Assembly (NCBI RefSeq): GCF_900113415.1
Contig: NZ_FOPH01000008.1
Coordinates: 90,555-154,554, forward strand
DNA length: 64,000 nucleotides
From: Oribacterium sp. WCC10
GTDB lineage: Bacteria; Bacillota; Clostridia; Lachnospirales; Lachnospiraceae
Direction: 5' to 3'
Below, piece by piece: positions 35,130 through 44,213 of this stretch (positions are counted from its first letter, which is position 1; each line of letters begins with the position of its first letter). The position numbers and the translations under genes were made by a program. Under the pieces are notes generated by a model. It did not search any database and was not told where the DNA came from. It saw nothing but the letters and a program-made list of their open reading frames with translations.

Positions 35130-37049
35130 TCAGACTACTGACAGAAGGCATTCGCCATTCTTTACTGTAGCACAATTTGATGCTTTTACAGAAACATAAT
35201 CTTCTGAATTGGTTACAATGACAGGTGTGATGATCTTCTTTCCGGCATTTTCAATAGCCTTAAGATCTGCAGTCATGAGAAGGTCACCTTTCTTAACGTG
35301 CGCACCTTCTTTTGTCTTATACTCAAATGGTGTACCCTGAAGCTCAACTGTATCGATTCCAATGTGTATAAGAAGCTCAAGGCCTTCATCTGTAGCCAAG
35401 CCGATGGCATGCTTTGTATCCATCATTGAGGTAACAACACCATCTGCAGGAGCGTAAACATTACCATCCATAGGAATGATAGCTACACCTTCTCCAAGTG
35501 CACCCGAAGAGAAACCTTCGTCAGGAATCTCTGACATAGGAACCACTTTACCTGTTAAAGGTGCAGCAATCTCAATCTTTTTTACGATCGGCTTGTTGAC
35601 TTCATCATTTGCAGCAGCTGTTACTGTCTCTGGTACAGTTGCCTCTTCTGCGGCTTCCTCTTTGTAAAGAATCATTGTAAGAACAAATGGAACTGCTATT
35701 GCGATAACAGCACCAATGATACCGAAGTAAACACCATTCATAGGATTTTCACCACCAATGAAAGTTATGATGGAGAAAAGTGACGGTGACCCGCCCATTG
35801 TATAGCCCTTAACACCTGTGATTCCTGTGAAAAGTCCTGCAAGACCTGCACCGATAACTGCAGCAATCATCGGTTTACCTTTTGCAAGGTTGATACCGTA
35901 CATGGCAGGCTCTGTGATACCTGCAACTACTGCTGAGATACCGCTGGCGATACCTTCAGACTTTGTATCTGTGTTCTTTGACTTGGCTGCTACTCCGAGA
36001 GCTGCGCCTCCCTGTGCAAGGTTTGAGCAATACATTGTAACCATTACGATAACATCAAAACCGAGAGTTGCAAGGTTATTCATGCAGAGCGGAATAAGTG
36101 CATAGTGCATACCTGTCATTACAATGAATGGCATCGCTGCTGAGAGAATACCTACTGTAAGCCATGGTACTGCGTTATACATTGCTGAGAATACTCCGGC
36201 AAGTGCATTTCCGATAACATTTCCGACAGGTCCCAATACACAGAGGGCTACAGGAGTACAGATAAGCAGGAAAAGCATTGGCTTAAGGAAAGCCTTTACA
36301 ACGTTAGGTGATACACGGTCTGCAAAGTCTTCAACCGCCTTCATGACGGGAGCCATGAGAAGAATCGGCAGTACAGAAGATGTATATGTTGCTGTGATCA
36401 CCGGTACTCCGAAGAGTGATGTTGCAGGCATACCAAGGAATGTTCCGAGAGGAAGGTCTGCATTTGAACCTGCCATCAGGTTAACGATATCAGGGTATAC
36501 CATCATTGTGGCAATCACCATGTAAAGTGCCGGTGAACCGTTAAGCTTCTTTGCAATCTGGTAAGCCAGGAAAACAGGTAGGAAATAGAAGAAAGAATCT
36601 GCCATTCCATAAAGGATCACATAGCCTGAGCTTGCCTTGTCCATCATTCCGAATGTCACAAGAAGGGTCAGAAGTACCTTTACCATACCTGTTCCAAGCA
36701 TGGCCGGAAGGAGGGGAGTCATACATCCTGCAACAAATCCGAATAATCTGTGTGCAAAATTGCCGGTTGGTTTTACTGCAGAAGCGCTGCCTTCAGTGAA
36801 ATTTCCAAGCTTTGCAAATTCTTTATAAAGGTTAGATACTTCGTTACCGATAACGATCTGATACTGACCGCCCTGCTTTACGATGGATTTTACTCCTTTT
36901 ATGCTCTTAACCTGAGTATCACTGGCCTTTGTTTCATCCTTAAGTGTAAGGCGAAGGCGTGTCATACAGTTGGTTGCACTTGTTATATTCTCAGCACCGC
37001 CTACGGCTGCGAGAATCTTTTTCGAGGTCTCCTGATAATCGAGTGCCAT
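35130..37049 (-). CDS. bglP: Beta-glucoside PTS permease, EIIBCA
   Basis: 639 aa in the order IIB-IIC-IIA. IIB (1-90) has the phosphorylated Cys28 in SATNCMTRLRLTL. IIC (about 105-460) has some ten membrane segments with GITEPAMYGINL. After a linker, IIA (about 490-635) has the phosphorylation histidine in ELLIHIGIDTVEL. It imports and phosphorylates beta-glucosides such as cellobiose, arbutin or salicin, taking phosphate from HPr. An AAAGGAG ribosome site precedes ATG 37049. Expression is controlled by a RAT/terminator in the 371-nt leader. Its product is hydrolysed by the adjacent 6-phospho-beta-glucosidase. Confidence 0.96.
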   Translation of the reverse strand: MALDYQETSKKILAAVGGAENITSATNCMTRLRLTLKDETKASDTQVKSIKGVKSIVKQGGQYQIVIGNEVSNLYKEFAKLGNFTEGSASAVKPTGNFAHRLFGFVAGCMTPLLPAMLGTGMVKVLLTLLVTFGMMDKASSGYVILYGMADSFFYFLPVFLAYQIAKKLNGSPALYMVIATMMVYPDIVNLMAGSNADLPLGTFLGMPATSLFGVPVITATYTSSVLPILLMAPVMKAVEDFADRVSPNVVKAFLKPMLFLLICTPVALCVLGPVGNVIGNALAGVFSAMYNAVPWLTVGILSAAMPFIVMTGMHYALIPLCMNNLATLGFDVIVMVTMYCSNLAQGGAALGVAAKSKNTDTKSEGIASGISAVVAGITEPAMYGINLAKGKPMIAAVIGAGLAGLFTGITGVKGYTMGGSPSLFSIITFIGGENPMNGVYFGIIGAVIAIAVPFVLTMILYKEEAAEEATVPETVTAAANDEVNKPIVKKIEIAAPLTGKVVPMSEIPDEGFSSGALGEGVAIIPMDGNVYAPADGVVTSMMDTKHAIGLATDEGLELLIHIGIDTVELQGTPFEYKTKEGAHVKKGDLLMTADLKAIENAGKKIITPVIVTNSEDYVSVKASNCATVKNGECLLSVV

Positions 37050-37159
37050 TGTTTTTCTCCTTTTTGGTGAATAATATTTATTTCCAGACAGTGCGCATCT
37101 GTCTAAGATTTGAGATGAAGTCCAATGCTTAATGCATTGAACAGGTCTATATATAAAAA

Positions 37160-37343
37160 AGGGACAAGACCGGAAACATCTACTCTACGAAAAAATCAAT
37201 TCAAAACAGAAACTGAGTATTCAGCTCCAAAGTCCATACGGACTTCAATAGTAGCTTATCATTGAACGGAATTGCATCATCCCGGCATCCAGGCTACTAA
37301 GTAAATGATTTTTCGATTTTAATGTATCCAGGTCTTGCCCGCT
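37160..37343 (-). terminator. bglP leader attenuator: long terminator overlapping the RAT
   Basis: On the minus strand the RAT 3' half GGGCAAGACC (37333-37342) pairs with GGTCTTGTCCC (one bulge), followed by TTTTTT. Inside, CGAAAAATCA pairs with TGATTTTTTCG, and the remaining loop holds TAGTAGC/GCTACTA and AAGTCC/GGACTT hairpins. The result is a multibranched terminator with a far longer internal region than usual. Confidence 0.8.
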
Positions 37344-37357
37344 TAAGGTCACAATCC
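37330..37357 (-). promoter_or_regulatory. RAT (ribonucleic antiterminator) before bglP
   Basis: The minus strand reads GGATTGTGACCTTAAGCGGG followed by CAAGACCT, close to the consensus target of LicT/BglG antiterminators. It lies 281 nt upstream of bglP and overlaps the terminator stem. Confidence 0.88.
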
Positions 37358-37420
37358 TGTTAATGAAAGTGTGATCACCGAATGTTCCCTCACCGGTTGC
37401 ATACGATAACCTGTAATTTT

Positions 37421-38269
37421 TTATTTTGATCTGATCCGGCGTGTTACACGTTCTATATGGATCAAAAGATAAAGACGTTCATCAGAACTGATATCATAGT
37501 GATACTCGATCAAAATATAATCAGCTATCCTGTCAACACAGTTCTTTACATGGATAAAACGTCCGGATAACTCAGTAAAAATGTCATCATCCTCGGAATT
37601 CTCATAACACTCTCTTGAAAGAATCCTCTTTGCAAAAAACTTCAGATGAGTGAGGAATCTCTGGTAATTCCACTCTTCTTCATCAAGTTGTGTCTGAAAA
37701 GACTGTTGAACAATGTCCACAACACTGCCAATAAGTCTGGAAACTTCGTCCGGCGATACCGTGGATCTGGTGGCAAGTTCTGCATTTACGAAATGATACG
37801 CGATAAACGCCGCCTCATCCTGAGCCATGTCCGCTCCAAACCGGTCCTTCAATACTTTAAGAGCATATTTACCAATCCTGAACTCCGCCGGATAAATACG
37901 CTTGATATCCCAAAGCATGGGATTGTCCAGTGAAACATTCTCACGGCTTCTTTCAATACTTCCTGCCATATGATCACAAAGAGGCAGAATGATTCTGTCG
38001 GAAACATGGACATTACACTCTTTCCTTGCATACTCAAGTACATCCTCTGCAATCTCCCAGTACTCATCGGGAATTTCAGTAAAGAGTTCCTGAAAGTGAC
38101 GACTTTCCGAAGCATTCTCCGGTATAAAGCGACGTTCGATTTTGTCTTCTTCCAGGCTATCACCGGTTTTTTTCTGAAATCCGATGCCTTTTCCCTGACA
38201 AATCGACTCATTCCCATCCTTGTCACGGACCAGCACCATATTATTGTTAAGTGCTTTTACTACTTTCAC
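37421..38269 (-). CDS. licT: LicT/BglG-family transcription antiterminator
   Basis: 282 aa. An RNA-binding CAT domain (1-55, MKVVKALNNNMVLVRDKDG) is followed by two PTS regulation domains with the phosphorylatable histidines in LCDHMAGSIER, FIAYHFVNAEL and LLIHIERVTRRI. When beta-glucosides are imported, the protein binds the RAT RNA and stops terminator formation. It heads the operon and has its own RAT upstream (38367-38398), so it controls itself as well as bglP. AAGACCTCC (plus strand) gives a GGAGG ribosome site. Confidence 0.95.
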   Translation of the reverse strand: MKVVKALNNNMVLVRDKDGNESICQGKGIGFQKKTGDSLEEDKIERRFIPENASESRHFQELFTEIPDEYWEIAEDVLEYARKECNVHVSDRIILPLCDHMAGSIERSRENVSLDNPMLWDIKRIYPAEFRIGKYALKVLKDRFGADMAQDEAAFIAYHFVNAELATRSTVSPDEVSRLIGSVVDIVQQSFQTQLDEEEWNYQRFLTHLKFFAKRILSRECYENSEDDDIFTELSGRFIHVKNCVDRIADYILIEYHYDISSDERLYLLIHIERVTRRIRSK

Positions 38270-38304
38270 AAAAGACCTCCGTCTAAATCAAGAATTTTAG
38301 GGAC

Positions 38305-38377
38305 AAAAAAAGACAGGGCTATACGCATAACAAAAACTGAATCATATACAGTCAGTATCATCTGCGTGAGCCTTGCC
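38305..38377 (-). terminator. licT leader terminator
   Basis: On the minus strand CAGGCAAGGCT and ACGCA of the RAT 3' region pair with TGCGT and AGCCCTG, followed by TCTTTTTTT. It is mutually exclusive with the RAT hairpin. Confidence 0.8.
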
Positions 38378-38398
38378 TGCTTTACCAGTCACAATTCA
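38367..38398 (-). promoter_or_regulatory. RAT before licT (autoregulation)
   Basis: The minus strand reads GAATTGTGACTGGTAAAGC then AGGCAAGGCTC, a near-consensus LicT target, starting only a few nucleotides after the predicted transcription start. Confidence 0.88.
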
Positions 38399-38406
38399 CA
38401 ATGAGT

Positions 38407-38435
38407 AATATAACAAATACAACCCTATTTGTAAA
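38407..38435 (-). promoter_or_regulatory. Promoter of licT-bglP-bglA operon
   Basis: On the minus strand TTTACA (38430-38435), a 17-nt spacer and TATATT (38407-38412). Confidence 0.78.
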
Positions 38436-38620
38436 TTTGTACTGTTACACAATGTTTTCGAGATCTTTTTAGTTAAATGTCACAATTATACATCGTACCG
38501 GTACATAATACGTCACTTATATGATTTGATTCAAACCAGGACACAGATAATTGTGTTGATGGCAGTTCATTTCTGGAAGTTCGATTATAAAGTTTTCACT
38601 TCTATAATAATCACTTCGCC
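38436..38620. other. Gap between citF end and licT promoter
   Basis: Part of a 351-nt gap. No strong terminator follows citF: only a weak ACACAGATAATTGTGT hairpin is visible, so read-through from the cit genes towards licT cannot be excluded. Confidence 0.4.
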
Positions 38621-40177
38621 CTATGGCTTCAGGCAATATATTAAATCCAGAACGGAACCATCACGATATTCAACAATGCATGCAATTCTTTCTGCAGTCG
38701 GTATATGCTTAGGAATACCCGTTAATCGCTCTGCAATCTTTTGCAGGTGTTCAATAGAAACAAGATTTAATCCAGCCCGTTCAGCATCCTCGCTAATTTC
38801 AGCATAATTTCTATGCCGTGGGTTTAAGGCAATGCCAGCTTCAGTTACAACAGCTGCTATAGTTTCACCCGGTTCGCAAACCGTTCTAACTTTCTTTACA
38901 ATACTTGGCGTTCTTCCACGAATAATTGGAATCGTCACAATAGATAGCTGAGCTCCGGCTGCCACATCAGGTCCGCCACCAAGGCCTCCCATCATATGCC
39001 CTGTAGAACCAGTCAAAACATTTACATTAAAGTCTGTATCTACTTCTAGTGCGCCCAAGACTCCAAAATCCTCTCGATTCAAAAATCCACCCTTGGTATA
39101 TGGATTTGAGTAATTCGAATTATCAATTTCCAATACACCAGGTCTTTCCATAATTGCTTTTGCAGCTATAGAATCAAAAGACTGACTACATTCAACCGCT
39201 TTCAAAAGCCCTGCATCATACATATCTATTATAGTTCCAGTAATTCCGCCCAATGCAAAACTTGCATAAATATTGCGTTCTTGAGTCTTTTGATGCAGAT
39301 ACTTTGTCACTGCAATCGAAATCGCACCAGCTCCTGTCTGAAAAGAATATCCTTCTTTAAATCTACGCGAGGATGCAATAACCTCAGCGCATCTTTCAGC
39401 GATATAAAGATCTCGTGGATTATTTGTCAACCGTGCTGCACCCGCGCTTATTTTTTCTGTATCACCAATGGTATCCACCTTTACTACAAAATCCACATAC
39501 TGCTGAGAAATACTAACTGGCACACACGGATAAGGCACAAGATTATCAGTTATCACGACAACTCTCTTTGCATTAAAGGCATCAATAAATGAGTATCCCA
39601 ACGCGCCACACGCATTTGGCCCGACCAGTCCTGTGCAGTTCCCATAATCATCCGCCTGCGATGCACCAATAAATGCAACATCAATATTTAACTCTCCTGA
39701 TTCAATTACTCGTGGTCTCGCGCCATGTGGTCGCAAAATAACAGGTTTATCCAATGCGCCTTTAAGAATCGCATCACCAAGTTCACCACGTATACCACTT
39801 GCCTCAATACGATCAATCGTTCCATCATGAATAAACTGAACTATTGACGGATTTTTAATATTAACCACCGCACTTGGAGCAAATTTTAGATGTCGAATGC
39901 CAAGTTCACGAATTGCATTTAAAACTTGACCAATCAAACGATCTCCTTCTCGGAAGCAATGGTGAAAAGAGATAGTCATTCCATCTTCCAGCCCCGATTC
40001 CAAAATAGCAGTTTTAATATCCGGCAATAATTTCTGTTCATTTGCGAGAAGATGCCCCATTCTTCGATTTGAAGCCACGGACCTCTGATACATTTGTGCT
40101 TCATATGGTCCTTTATATGGCATTACAATGTAGTCTCCTATTTTATCAGGCAACTCTCTGCCTATTGCATTTTTCAT
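38621..40177 (-). CDS. citF: Citrate lyase alpha subunit (citrate CoA-transferase)
   Basis: 518 aa, the standard CitF length. It exchanges the acetyl group on the CitD carrier for citrate, forming citryl-ACP. Typical segments: NAIGRELPDKIGDY, TISFHHCFREGD, LRPHGARPRVIESGE, GPNACGALGYSFIDAFNAKRVVVITDNLVPYP, and GGGPDVAAGAQLSIVTIPIIRGRTPS. It starts 4 nt inside the end of citE, implying translational coupling. It is the last gene of the araH-type hydrolase-citD-citE-citF series. The order D-E-F is canonical, but citC, citX and citG, needed to make and attach the prosthetic group, are absent here. Confidence 0.95.
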   Translation of the reverse strand: MKNAIGRELPDKIGDYIVMPYKGPYEAQMYQRSVASNRRMGHLLANEQKLLPDIKTAILESGLEDGMTISFHHCFREGDRLIGQVLNAIRELGIRHLKFAPSAVVNIKNPSIVQFIHDGTIDRIEASGIRGELGDAILKGALDKPVILRPHGARPRVIESGELNIDVAFIGASQADDYGNCTGLVGPNACGALGYSFIDAFNAKRVVVITDNLVPYPCVPVSISQQYVDFVVKVDTIGDTEKISAGAARLTNNPRDLYIAERCAEVIASSRRFKEGYSFQTGAGAISIAVTKYLHQKTQERNIYASFALGGITGTIIDMYDAGLLKAVECSQSFDSIAAKAIMERPGVLEIDNSNYSNPYTKGGFLNREDFGVLGALEVDTDFNVNVLTGSTGHMMGGLGGGPDVAAGAQLSIVTIPIIRGRTPSIVKKVRTVCEPGETIAAVVTEAGIALNPRHRNYAEISEDAERAGLNLVSIEHLQKIAERLTGIPKHIPTAERIACIVEYRDGSVLDLIYCLKP

Positions 40178-41121
40178 AACTCATCCTTATCCTTCTTTTG
40201 GGGCCCGGTAACTTGAATAGATTTCTCCACTACACCTGCTGCTCGTGCTTTTGCAAGAATTATTTTTGCTCTTAATTCCATAGGTTTATCAACCATGTCA
40301 CCATCAAGAACACAAACGCCAGTATGTTCTTCTGCGGCCTTAGCTAGAGCGTTACACACGCGTTCTGCCTTAATAATCTCTTTTTTAGAAGGAGTAAAGC
40401 AAGCATTAACAATATCAATCTGATTAGGGTGAACACATGTCTTTCCATCAAAGCCAAGTGCCTTTGTCATTTCAAGATCTGCTTTTAATCCTTCTAGATC
40501 ATTAATATCCGAATACACTGCATCTTGTGCTGAAATACCAGCTTCACGGCAAGCCATCAGCACCACATTTCTTGCATAAAAAATTTCCCACCCAGGCTTC
40601 GTTCGTTTAGCCATCATGCTTGCAGTAAAATCTTCTGCGCCTAAAGCCATAGCAGAAATACGTGGACTTGCCTTTGCAATTTCTCTTGCATTAATAACTC
40701 CCATATAAGACTCAATGTTGCACCAAAGTTGTATTTTTCCAATTGGCGCCCCAGCCTCCATCTCAATTTGTGTGATGCGCTGATCAACACTCCGCACTTC
40801 TGAAGCATATTCAACCTTAGGTATTCTAATAGCATCTGGTTTCGCTCTCACAATTGCCTGCAGGTCTTCTTCAAATTCATCAGAATAGAGTCCATTAACC
40901 CGAACAATAACATACTTATTAGCCGGACGTTGATATTTAATTGCACAATACACAAGGAACCTTGCTGCATCCTTGTCAAGCTTCGATACGGAATCCTCCA
41001 AGTCATATACTATGCAGTCTTCATTATAGAAACCTGCTTGAATCATTTTCGCAGGACTGCTTCCACCCGTATATATCGAAGTCCGCATCAATTGTACATC
41101 ATTGAATGTATCAGCATTCAT
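40174..41121 (-). CDS. citE: Citrate lyase beta subunit (citryl-ACP lyase)
   Basis: 315 aa, HpcH/HpaI aldolase family. It cleaves citryl-ACP to acetyl-ACP and oxaloacetate. Motifs: CIVYDLEDSVSKLDKDAAR with metal-site acidic residues, VIVRVNG with Arg, DAIRIPKVEYASEV, and ALGAEDFTASM. The N-terminal 12 residues (MNADTFNDVQLM) are slightly longer than usual. A GGGAG ribosome site lies 10 nt upstream of ATG 41121. It follows citD by 2 nt and overlaps citF by 4 nt. Confidence 0.95.
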   Translation of the reverse strand: MNADTFNDVQLMRTSIYTGGSSPAKMIQAGFYNEDCIVYDLEDSVSKLDKDAARFLVYCAIKYQRPANKYVIVRVNGLYSDEFEEDLQAIVRAKPDAIRIPKVEYASEVRSVDQRITQIEMEAGAPIGKIQLWCNIESYMGVINAREIAKASPRISAMALGAEDFTASMMAKRTKPGWEIFYARNVVLMACREAGISAQDAVYSDINDLEGLKADLEMTKALGFDGKTCVHPNQIDIVNACFTPSKKEIIKAERVCNALAKAAEEHTGVCVLDGDMVDKPMELRAKIILAKARAAGVVEKSIQVTGPQKKDKDEL

Positions 41122-41123
41122 GT

Positions 41124-41438
41124 CTACTTTTCTCCCTTTTCGAATATATCCTCCTTATGCCAATCATAAGAAATTTCAGCTGCTCTACAAATAGCGCATG
41201 CCAATCTAGCCCGGATTGTACAGTCCAAAGCGCCTTTGTCAATTACATTTACCAATGCACCACAAACTTCAAACTTCTCCAGTATTTCATAGACGGTTTT
41301 TTCAATTGACTCACCATACAGTTCCAGTACTTCACTTTCGATATTTATGGATATATCATCCGAAGGTTCCACTGTCACCATAGCATCACTCGATTCGAGC
41401 GTACCTGCAACCGCTGTTTTTTTTAAATTAAGCATCAT
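41124..41438 (-). CDS. citD: Citrate lyase acyl carrier protein (gamma subunit)
   Basis: About 104 aa. It carries the phosphoribosyl-dephospho-CoA prosthetic group on the Ser of AGTLESSDAMV near residue 16, which is intact. GGAGGTG lies 5 nt upstream of ATG 41438 (or 8 nt from ATG 41435; both are plausible). It is separated from the upstream hydrolase gene by a strong hairpin at 41466-41517 and leads straight into citE. Confidence 0.94.
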   Translation of the reverse strand: MMLNLKKTAVAGTLESSDAMVTVEPSDDISINIESEVLELYGESIEKTVYEILEKFEVCGALVNVIDKGALDCTIRARLACAICRAAEISYDWHKEDIFEKGEK

Positions 41439-41465
41439 TATCACCTCCGATATTTCAAATCTACA

Positions 41466-41517
41466 AAGCTCCTTAAAGATAGATGCGAATATTCTGCATC
41501 CATCCTTAAAGGAGCTT
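41466..41517 (-). terminator. Strong intercistronic hairpin before citD
   Basis: AAGCTCCTTTAAGGATGGATGC pairs along nearly its whole length with GCATCTATCTTTAAGGAGCTT around GAATATT (minus strand). The following U run is poor (TTTG), so it is either a weak attenuator or an RNA-processing/stability element. Confidence 0.6.
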
Positions 41518-41521
41518 AAAT

Positions 41522-42514
41522 TTATTCTTCCGTCATAATATCAGCTATTTTTTCCGCGTAATCCTTAATATCAATTCCCTTGGTGAACTTTAAACAAGTT
41601 CCACTAGGATATCTTGTTTTTTCTATCCACCGTTCCGGCATATTTGAAGCTCCATACTTGGCACCCAAAATCACTCCCGCGATTGCCCCTATAGTATCTG
41701 CATCGCGTCCCCAATTTCCTGCAACAATAACTCCTTTTCGGAAATCATCATTCACACATCGTAAGCACGCAAATGCCGATGGAAGCGCCTCTGCAGTTGT
41801 TGCCCATGTGGTGCAACGCAAGAAATCATGTAATTCCATCCAACTAGCAAGCAAATCGCCATCATTATTATCAAGAATTTCAAAAGCTTTTTGCATGTTG
41901 AAATAGACCCAAGAATCTTTAGGAAGACATTCCATCGCAGCATCCAGAATTTCTTTAATTGTTCCGTCGACCATAGCTACCGCAACTGCTGCTGCAACTG
42001 CCTGTGCTCCCCAAATACCGTCTCCATAATGACTAATTTCAGACTCAATACGTGCGTACTCTTTTGCCCTTTCTACATCACCCGCACAGAGAATTCCAAT
42101 AGGCCCGATTCTCATAGACGACCCATCGCTCATATTATATGTATTAAATTTTCCTGATTGAGGTGCACGAATGCCTTTTCTTAAATTATCCGAGGCTTCG
42201 ATTTCACTCTTTCCTCCACGTTCATAATCATCCTGTGTAACAACATCCTCCATCCAGGACTTTTCAACTTCTTCCTTTGTCAATTTTCCTCTGCAACGAA
42301 TAAGAGTTTTTGCAGTAAGTAATGCAAACTCTGTATCATCGGTACTCCATGATGCACCTTTATTAAAATCAGTTGTAACTTGATAATTTGCCCTATTCTC
42401 AGCCATACGGCTTGCATCACCGAACGAATCTCCAATAGCAATTCCTGATAATGCACCATATACTTTATCAAAAAGCAAGTCACGGTTATTGATTAATTCT
42501 TCTCTCTTTCTCAT
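41522..42514 (-). CDS. ADP-ribosylglycohydrolase-family protein (ARH/DraG-like)
   Basis: 330 aa, all-alpha ARH fold. The dinuclear metal motifs are intact: WSTDDTEFAL at about 56-65 and NWGRDADTIGAIAG near 270-280. GALSGIAIGDSFGDASR is the family N-terminus. Members remove ADP-ribose or ribose-linked groups from proteins or small molecules. Placement between a sugar-type ABC importer and citrate lyase genes, and near a ribokinase, points to metabolism of a ribosylated compound rather than protein regulation; this is inference. No signal peptide. GGAAGG precedes ATG 42514. A strong terminator sits between this gene and the upstream binding-protein gene. Confidence 0.85.
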   Translation of the reverse strand: MRKREELINNRDLLFDKVYGALSGIAIGDSFGDASRMAENRANYQVTTDFNKGASWSTDDTEFALLTAKTLIRCRGKLTKEEVEKSWMEDVVTQDDYERGGKSEIEASDNLRKGIRAPQSGKFNTYNMSDGSSMRIGPIGILCAGDVERAKEYARIESEISHYGDGIWGAQAVAAAVAVAMVDGTIKEILDAAMECLPKDSWVYFNMQKAFEILDNNDGDLLASWMELHDFLRCTTWATTAEALPSAFACLRCVNDDFRKGVIVAGNWGRDADTIGAIAGVILGAKYGASNMPERWIEKTRYPSGTCLKFTKGIDIKDYAEKIADIMTEE

Positions 42515-42553
42515 TTGTTACCTTCCATCCACAGTGTAGGTTGAATTAGTGTT

Positions 42554-42587
42554 AAAAAGAGCTGCTGTCTGTCAGTGACAGCAGCTC
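42554..42587 (-). terminator. Terminator inside the ABC/ARH/cit locus
   Basis: On the minus strand GAGCTGCTGTC pairs perfectly with GACAGCAGCTC around ACTGACA, followed by TTTTT. It should cut transcription after the binding-protein gene, leaving reduced read-through into the hydrolase and citDEF. Confidence 0.93.
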
Positions 42588-42597
42588 GTATGTATAC

Positions 42598-44193
42598 TTA
42601 ACCAAACTTTTCCTGTAAAATCGATTCAAAGTCATTTCCGCCAGCAACATTCCACTTTTCTACAAACTCTTCAAAATCGTCAATTGGGCGGATTCCTCTA
42701 ATAATATCTGCCGAATATTCATTATAAAGATTTATCATCGCATCCCACTGCGGCTGCATCTCTGAAGGAATAATCAAATTCTTATCCAGTACCATATATT
42801 TATTTACTTCATCTAACGACTCCTGTGCTGGAGTTGAAAATACCGGCTCTGCTAAAGATGGATTTTTTGGATCAAAATTGACCATTGAATCCCAGAATCT
42901 TGCCCACCAACCAGAGAATTTATCCGTGAAAACAATTTTTCCATTTTCGACATTATATTCAATGCCTTCATTTCCAACTTTATCAAGAATTCTTCCTTCT
43001 GGACTAGCCATAAAATCCAGTACTGCAGCTGCCGCCTCCTTATGCTCCGAATCAACATTTAATCCAAATCCTCTTGATTCTTTTGTTACATCAACAGATG
43101 TATAAGACTGCGAAACGCCTTTAGCAGGTGGTAAAACAACAAGCTCTGATTCGTCGCCATTCGTTCCAGTCATCTTGTTATTGTAAACTTGGATAACTGC
43201 GCCAGCTGTGCCAGAAATAACTGCATTAGATCCCTCATAGAATTTTTGCTCCATGACATCCCATGTATCTGTCAAGAAATCAGGATCAAGTAATCCGTCT
43301 TTATATAACTTTGCATAAAATTCCAGCTTAGACTTTTCAGCCTGGCTCGCCTTGCTGAATATCCATTTTCCATCTTCCTGAATTACAGTTCCAGTAACAC
43401 CAAAGGCATGATTAAAAATACTATCCAGTCTTGTGGTTGAACCATCGGCATCAATGACATGTTTAGCGAGTCCCTTATCTACAATTTCCTTGAAAAATGT
43501 ATAGTAATTGTCTACGGTAGGATCTTCAAAGAGCGCCTGCGAACTCTCTAACTGCTTAGACCAATCTCCTCTCATCACTGGCACAGGTGTTCTAGGTGGT
43601 GCAAGCCAGAGCAGATAAGGATAATTTTTCATTTTCTCCGCATTTGATTCATCCATGATAGATTTCATAAAATTTGACTTATTGATATATGGAGTCCAGT
43701 CTTCCAATAAGCCTTGATCTGCTACAGCTTGATCTCCTCCCTGGAAATAAATGAGATCCGCATCAATCTCACCGTTCATTACAGCTAGCGGCATCGCAGT
43801 TTTATAGCTGGATGCAGGTGGTTCCTCAAAAATAACATTTACATACTGACCATGAGCTGCCATCTTTTCATTGATGTTTTTAGCAAGCGCAATGACATCT
43901 TCTTCATTCGGAAAAACGTCCTTAATTACGATTTTGACATCTACTGGCGCATCTTCTGAGCCAATTGGCTCCCAGGTTACAGTTGATGGATCAACTGACA
44001 CTCCAATACCTTGGTCTAATGAAGTTTCCGTTGTGTCACTTGGCGCTCCTACTGTTTCAGCATCCACGTTCGCTGCTTCTGTCCCTGCAGGAGTGGTCGG
44101 AGTATCTGTTGCTTCCGAGTTTCCACATCCCGCAAGAAAACTTGCAGTCATCATTGCGAACATAGTCGCTGCGAGCAGTTTTTTTGTTTTCAT
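42598..44193 (-). CDS. ABC transporter extracellular solute-binding lipoprotein (family 1, LplA-like)
   Basis: 531 aa. Lipoprotein signal MKTKKLLAATMFAMMTASFL with lipobox LAGC (Cys23), then a Thr/Glu/Ala linker and a large two-lobed binding domain with DADLIYFQGGD, FSKASQAEKSKLEFYAKLYKDGLLDPDF and AAAVLDFMASPEGR. This is the size and pattern of carbohydrate-binding proteins that pair with LplB/LplC-type permeases. It delivers the unknown ligand to the two permeases encoded upstream. The locus has no ATPase gene, as is normal for systems sharing an MsmK-type ATPase. Ligand class cannot be read from sequence. Confidence 0.9.
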   Translation of the reverse strand: MKTKKLLAATMFAMMTASFLAGCGNSEATDTPTTPAGTEAANVDAETVGAPSDTTETSLDQGIGVSVDPSTVTWEPIGSEDAPVDVKIVIKDVFPNEEDVIALAKNINEKMAAHGQYVNVIFEEPPASSYKTAMPLAVMNGEIDADLIYFQGGDQAVADQGLLEDWTPYINKSNFMKSIMDESNAEKMKNYPYLLWLAPPRTPVPVMRGDWSKQLESSQALFEDPTVDNYYTFFKEIVDKGLAKHVIDADGSTTRLDSIFNHAFGVTGTVIQEDGKWIFSKASQAEKSKLEFYAKLYKDGLLDPDFLTDTWDVMEQKFYEGSNAVISGTAGAVIQVYNNKMTGTNGDESELVVLPPAKGVSQSYTSVDVTKESRGFGLNVDSEHKEAAAAVLDFMASPEGRILDKVGNEGIEYNVENGKIVFTDKFSGWWARFWDSMVNFDPKNPSLAEPVFSTPAQESLDEVNKYMVLDKNLIIPSEMQPQWDAMINLYNEYSADIIRGIRPIDDFEEFVEKWNVAGGNDFESILQEKFG

Positions 44194-44213
44194 AATAAAA
44201 CCTCCTTAAAAAA

